Shown: positions 60,195 through 64,000 of the stretch, in pieces
How the letters are laid out: each line of letters opens with the position of its first letter
How positions within the stretch are numbered: position 1 is the stretch's first letter
The notes under the pieces: generated by a model
Databases searched by the model: none
Told to the model about the DNA's origin: nothing
The model's input: the letters and a program-made list of their open reading frames with translations, nothing else
Made by a program: the position numbers and the translations under genes
From: Protonemura montana
Taxonomy: Eukaryota > Arthropoda > Insecta > Plecoptera > Nemouridae
DNA: 64,000 bases
Assembly (NCBI GenBank): GCA_947568835.1
Contig: OX387608.1
Coordinates: 16,340,535-16,404,534 of the forward strand
Direction of reading: 5' to 3'

Positions 60195-60881
60195 ATGAAT
60201 CGATTAAAAAATAAAGAAAGTAGGAAAATAAACTCTGAGATAGTTGAAAAGGGAATTAGTGAAAACAGTTTAGATGAAATCAAATCCATCGCAGTTTTAC
60301 CAAATGTACCTAAGATAGGAGAGAAAATTAAAAAAGTACTGTTGAAAAACCAGATTTTTACGGCATTTAGGGCAGATAGAAAAATAAGTACAATGGTAAG
60401 ACCAGTGAAGGATCAGGTTCCATTAGAATGCAAAGGCATCTATGAAGTAAGTTGTGAGTGTGGAAAAGTTACCATAAGAGAAACAGGTAGGAAAATTAGC
60501 ACGAGAGTCAAGGAACATGAAAGACACATAAGATTAGCAAAACAATCTAGCAGTGTTGGGGAAAAACAAAGACACTTAAATCAATCAGCTTGTGCAGAAC
60601 ACGGGAATGAGTTTCAACATCACATTAAAATAGACACGGTAAGGATTTTATGTCGAGATGATAGGAAATTCACTAGAAAAGTCAGAGAAGCAATAGAAAT
60701 TAAAAAACAAGCCAATAACTTCAATAGAGATGATAGTTTTCAACTTGATAGAGCTTGGGGAACAATTTTACAACAGAAAAATGTAATAGAGAATATCAGT
60801 GAGGAGACAGAAGAAATCAGCACAAAGAATCCAGAAGAAAATATTTGGACGGGTAGATTAAGAACTAAACGTAATGAATAA
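60195..60881 (+). pseudogene. Penelope GIY-YIG endonuclease region
   Basis: A 228-residue frame contains CKGIYEVSCECGKVTIRETG and RKISTRVKEHERHIRL, then a later H and the REAIEIKKQANNFNRDD segment. This is the usual order of the Penelope linker and GIY-YIG domain. The YIG tripeptide reads TIR, which should abolish function. The conserved Arg of TGR and the KEH motif remain. The first ATG is probably not the original start, because the element encodes one fused RT-endonuclease protein. Confidence 0.85.
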
Positions 60882-61140
60882 GGAAATTTTGATTGTATCA
60901 CATAACGTTAGGACAACCTCAAAAAATTGGCGTGTTTTCCATACACATAATTAGTTAGTTAAAAAACGCCAATGTGTTCGAGATCTTAATTCAGAAAATA
61001 CATAATACATTAGTTTTTAAGTTATTGAACCTGATTATTTTGTTTAGATGCATTTAGGAAGCTTGAACTTGGTAATTGTTATAATTTTATGTGGTTCTTA
61101 ATCTTTTGTTATCGGAAAATTGTCAGGACTGCTCAAACCT

Positions 61141-61175
61141 CTGAAGAAGTAACTAGTATATGTTACGAAACGTTG
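61141..61175 (+). ncRNA. Hammerhead-ribozyme-like motif of the Penelope element
   Basis: CTGAAGA is followed by GTAAC, an 8-base loop, GTTAC (a perfect 5-bp stem II) and GAAAC. This is the hammerhead core order CUGANGA - stem II - GAAA that Penelope-like elements are known to carry. The core has A where active hammerheads have U (CUGAUGA), so activity is doubtful. I did not find clear stem I and III pairing. Confidence 0.55.
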
Positions 61176-61199
61176 GGAAATTAAGTTGCCCTTTACTTA

Positions 61200-61918
61200 G
61201 CATTCAAAACCCAGTTAAAATAGTTTTTCTAAAAACGTTCCAATATTATTTCTTTTATTGTATTTATTTCTCTTACAAATGTGTATTTGCTGCACTGTGG
61301 TAAATTACATACATAATAGGTACACATGGAATATTTATTTACAACTTAAGTCCATAGATCAACAAATAATTATAATTAAGAGTACATAAACATCTAATAT
61401 ATAATTACAACTATAGGTATGCAAAATATAATTGGTTGATTTTATTTTCTAGCTCGGTGTAATGATTGATTGTAGAAAGTAACTCCCAAGTGTTATTCAA
61501 ACATAATTATTGTTTGCCGTCCTAAGCACACAGTGATTGACGACATTTTTATAACATTCTTCCGACAAACAGAAAACTATGCGAACGGCCATCGAACCAA
61601 GGACCCGCTACGTCCTGAAACTAGGCACGAGAGCGATATTTGCAGGCTGCCGAACTGGCGGGGTAAAGGATGAAGGTAATACAAATATTAATATCATCAT
61701 GAATTACTTTGATCTCAATTACTTTAATTATTTTCCAAATTTTATTGAACCTTGGCTTGTTGGTAATAAAACTAGGTGTAAATTAATTATTTTTTAATGA
61801 GCCCTGATGGTGATCAAGCTGAAATAGTAAACTCGTAGTAAATAGTGAAATAGTAAAATATCGACTACTATCGATATCGTTGTACAATGATCGTCTGACA
61901 AATAATATACATTATTAT
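61200..61918. other. Spacer with one weak exon-like stretch
   Basis: 61579-61670 (plus) reads MRTAIEPRTRYVLKLGTRAI and reaches a donor-like GAAG|GTAATA. It is GC-richer than its flanks. No homologue and no second exon were found. Confidence 0.2.
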
Positions 61919-63269
61919 TAGAGCCAAGATTTTACGGTGTTATGATTTCGATAATTTCGTGGTAAGCTTTTTGGATTTCGGTGTTATGGCGGTGTTATGG
62001 AAAAAGTACAGAATTTCATGTCTATAACAGATTTCAGACATAGGTGACGAAAAAAAGAAAAAACGTGTTTTTAGCATTAGTTTTATCGAAATTTTAGTGC
62101 TAATTATTTGAATTTTAGCTAAATAGAAAAAAGGGGTTTTGCGATCTACATTCGAAAGGAATGAAGATTTAGGGTAAGCACTGGGATCTTTAATAAAGAA
62201 GTGATCAATAATAATTACAATAAACCAAATATTTAGTGTAGGTCCTCAACATCGGTATTTGTTAGGGACTTGGAACAAAATTAATAGCACAAATCAATAT
62301 TTTACATAAATGCCACCATGAAATACATTGTATGGCAGTAAGAGCGACACCTACCACTTGTTAAACTGAACATTGAACAAGTTTCAATGGTAGCTTCCCT
62401 AAAAAACCTCTCTGCATCAACACTGTTCACTGGGGCCCAAATAGTTTGCTAAGTCAGAACTGCAAATGAGAAGTTTGAGATTTTTATGTCCATTAGAATT
62501 TGAATTAGACCCACTGCCTGGTACTAACATACTTTGCAAGATTGTCTTTTTTCTCCCAGACAAGTCTGGTGTTCCAGATTCCACACATGAAAATATATCC
62601 ATCACTCACAAAGAGTTGCTTTGCTTGATCCTTAAAAGTCAAAGATTTATTACACCCCATTGAAATTTGAAATCCCAGCTAATCTCTATATAGACTGAAT
62701 GCATGTGGCAAGGAGGGGAAGATTCAGCCAACCAATGGCAATGGTTTCCTACTGCAAACATTTTGCCCCACTACTTCTACCCCCTAAACTTAGGAATGTT
62801 GACAGCATTTGATGAGAAACAGACCTGAATATGACAAATTCATGGAAATGTGTGTTTAGAGAGATAAAATAAACATTCTAAATATTTTGCATGGAAATAA
62901 GTGGCTATTTCGCAAAATACACATATTTCAGTGAAATAGCTTCATTATCTCTTAATTTAGCATAAAAACAAACGGGTTATTTTATTTGTTTATTTATTTT
63001 CCGTGAAATATGGTTTGATAAAAATGAAAAAAATAACAGATTATCTGAAATTTAAGATAATTGGATGGGAAAAGGCTCATTTCGCGATGATTTCGCGGAA
63101 AATAGTTGATTTCTTTGTTATGGATGATTTTTCGTGAATTTCGCGTTTTGTCGCGATGAGCTTCTTACATATTTGAGTTGGGAATTCAATGAATCGCACT
63201 CATTTGTAAGAATAACAAGAGATAAGAACAATTCGCGATTTCGCGCATCACCATATAATCGTGGCTCTA
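61919..63269. mobile_element. hAT-type non-autonomous element (1351 bp)
   Basis: The ends TAGAGCCAAGATTTTA and TATAATCGTGGCTCTA pair over about 21 bases with three mismatches. ATTATTAT flanks both sides exactly (61911-61918 and 63270-63277). TTTCGCG-type subterminal repeats cluster in the right 200 bases. Internal frames (62417-62663) show no transposase. Confidence 0.85.
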
Positions 63270-63666
63270 ATTATTATCATTACATTTCGAAATTTACCGC
63301 AAATTTACGGCGTGAATTGGATACGAAATTTATTTTTTATCAGTTGGAAGTCCTGCAGAATAGCCTGGAAAGAGCTACCTTCACGCTACTTAGAGTAGCC
63401 GGCATTGCGAGCATGCTGGCTAGTTATATTTAACTCCAATATTCTTCTAAATTACGGTACTTTGTCATGGAGAGTATTCCCGGACTGATTCTGCAAGGTT
63501 TCTCAGCCTATGAGATTGATTATTTTAAACTTGTTTGGGTAAGTCTCCTGACATTGTTGTTATTCAATCTGCTAGGGTTACGCCAGGTTACGCCTAGGTT
63601 ATGTCAGAGATAAAGGATAGCCTATGGCCTGCATCGCCTTTTTACGTGTAGAAATAAATTCCTTAC
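63270..63666. other. Spacer, no gene
   Basis: Nothing recognised. A short direct repeat, GGTTACGCC, occurs near 63577-63598. Confidence 0.4.
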
Positions 63667-63802
63667 CAGGCGATGGTGTCCTAAAGCTTTCTGTAAGAAT
63701 CGGGACCTTTGCTGCGATGCCGTTAAACAATCGGAACATGGGTACCGGATCATCTAATTTAACGCTTAATTTCTCTTCACCAACCGTTGCGTAGCTTTCC
63801 AT
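63667..63802 (-). CDS. Possible first coding exon, unknown protein
   Basis: The minus strand reads MESYATVGEEKLSVKLDDPV and then PMFRLFNGIAAKVPIL, ending at the donor GCCTG|GTAAGGAA. The frame is open further upstream as well, with an alternative acceptor CGGTATTCTAG before it. Codon-like composition and a good donor support it. No family recognised. Confidence 0.3.
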
Positions 63803-64000
63803 GTTTGCATGTTTTAAGGGTGGGTTTGTTTTGCTTCTAGAATACCGCTGATGTCGATTGAAGTGCGAGCTAACGAGATCACAAGGTTGTTCACAATATT
63901 GCTGCCAAGAGACCTGAACTCCGTAATGGAGCAAGTCATCTTTATGACTGGCAATACTTGCAATTGCAATTCAGGCAATAGACTTTGGAACTGCAACCCT

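Larger units (their letters stand above)
59713..61190 (+). mobile_element. Penelope-like element, 5'-truncated and frameshifted
   Basis: RT part: [16 protein letters not shown], then LKPKCFFRYVDDTFLVWQHG, matching the Penelope RT (SPLSP..ANIFME, YRYVDDTF..W.HG) with its catalytic YVDD intact. After a frameshift near 59920 it continues FVIRKEDGSLGHTIYRKKAN (typical RK.DGSL.H.VYRK). A stop near 60176 precedes the endonuclease frame. A hammerhead-like motif follows at 61141. Everything upstream of the SPLSP motif is missing, with the 9-bp array in its place. Confidence 0.88.

Overview
This is nuclear DNA from an animal, most likely an invertebrate. It has GT-AG introns in a protein gene, and it carries remnants of hAT, piggyBac-type, LINE, LTR and Penelope-like elements plus many satellites. 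I cannot name the species. There are no operons, CRISPR arrays, rRNA genes or tRNA genes that I can support. Most of the longer open frames are open only because they run through tandem repeats.

Left region (1-5.3 kb). One recognisable multi-exon gene lies on the minus strand: a ribosomal L1-domain protein of the RSL1D1/UTP30 type. The nine exons I can place fit as one transcript with two successive L1-like domains whose intron phases match, so this looks like an internal duplication. Its 3' end is not visible. A 91-bp tandem repeat resembling the 3' half of 5S rRNA lies just beyond it. The same repeat returns in the opposite orientation at 57.4 kb.

Middle-left (5.3-16.9 kb). This part is AT-rich spacer, a CA-rich 22-bp minisatellite, exon-like blocks with a GATCTC minisatellite, a short hAT MITE with a perfect 8-bp target duplication, and a decayed hAT element. 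The hAT element has itself been hit by a LINE 3' end and by a solo LTR.

Centre (16.95-42.3 kb). This is a macrosatellite of five near-complete 4.6-4.9 kb units and one partial unit, in the order A-B-A-B-B-A. Each unit carries splice-site-like junctions on the minus strand and a short conserved open frame, intact in type A and frameshifted in type B. No known protein family is evident. Length differences come partly from a 296-bp internal sub-repeat.

Right (42.3-64 kb). A LINE reverse-transcriptase remnant is split by a hAT element and by another LINE 3' end. It is followed by a piggyBac-type MITE, two more hAT-type elements, a possible small two-exon gene with a clear first-exon donor, a 147-bp satellite, a GATC-palindrome cluster next to the 91-bp array, and a truncated Penelope-like element. 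The Penelope-like element starts exactly at a 9-bp repeat array and ends with a hammerhead-ribozyme-like motif. The host gene content is small. The window is mainly a record of repeat amplification and nested insertion.
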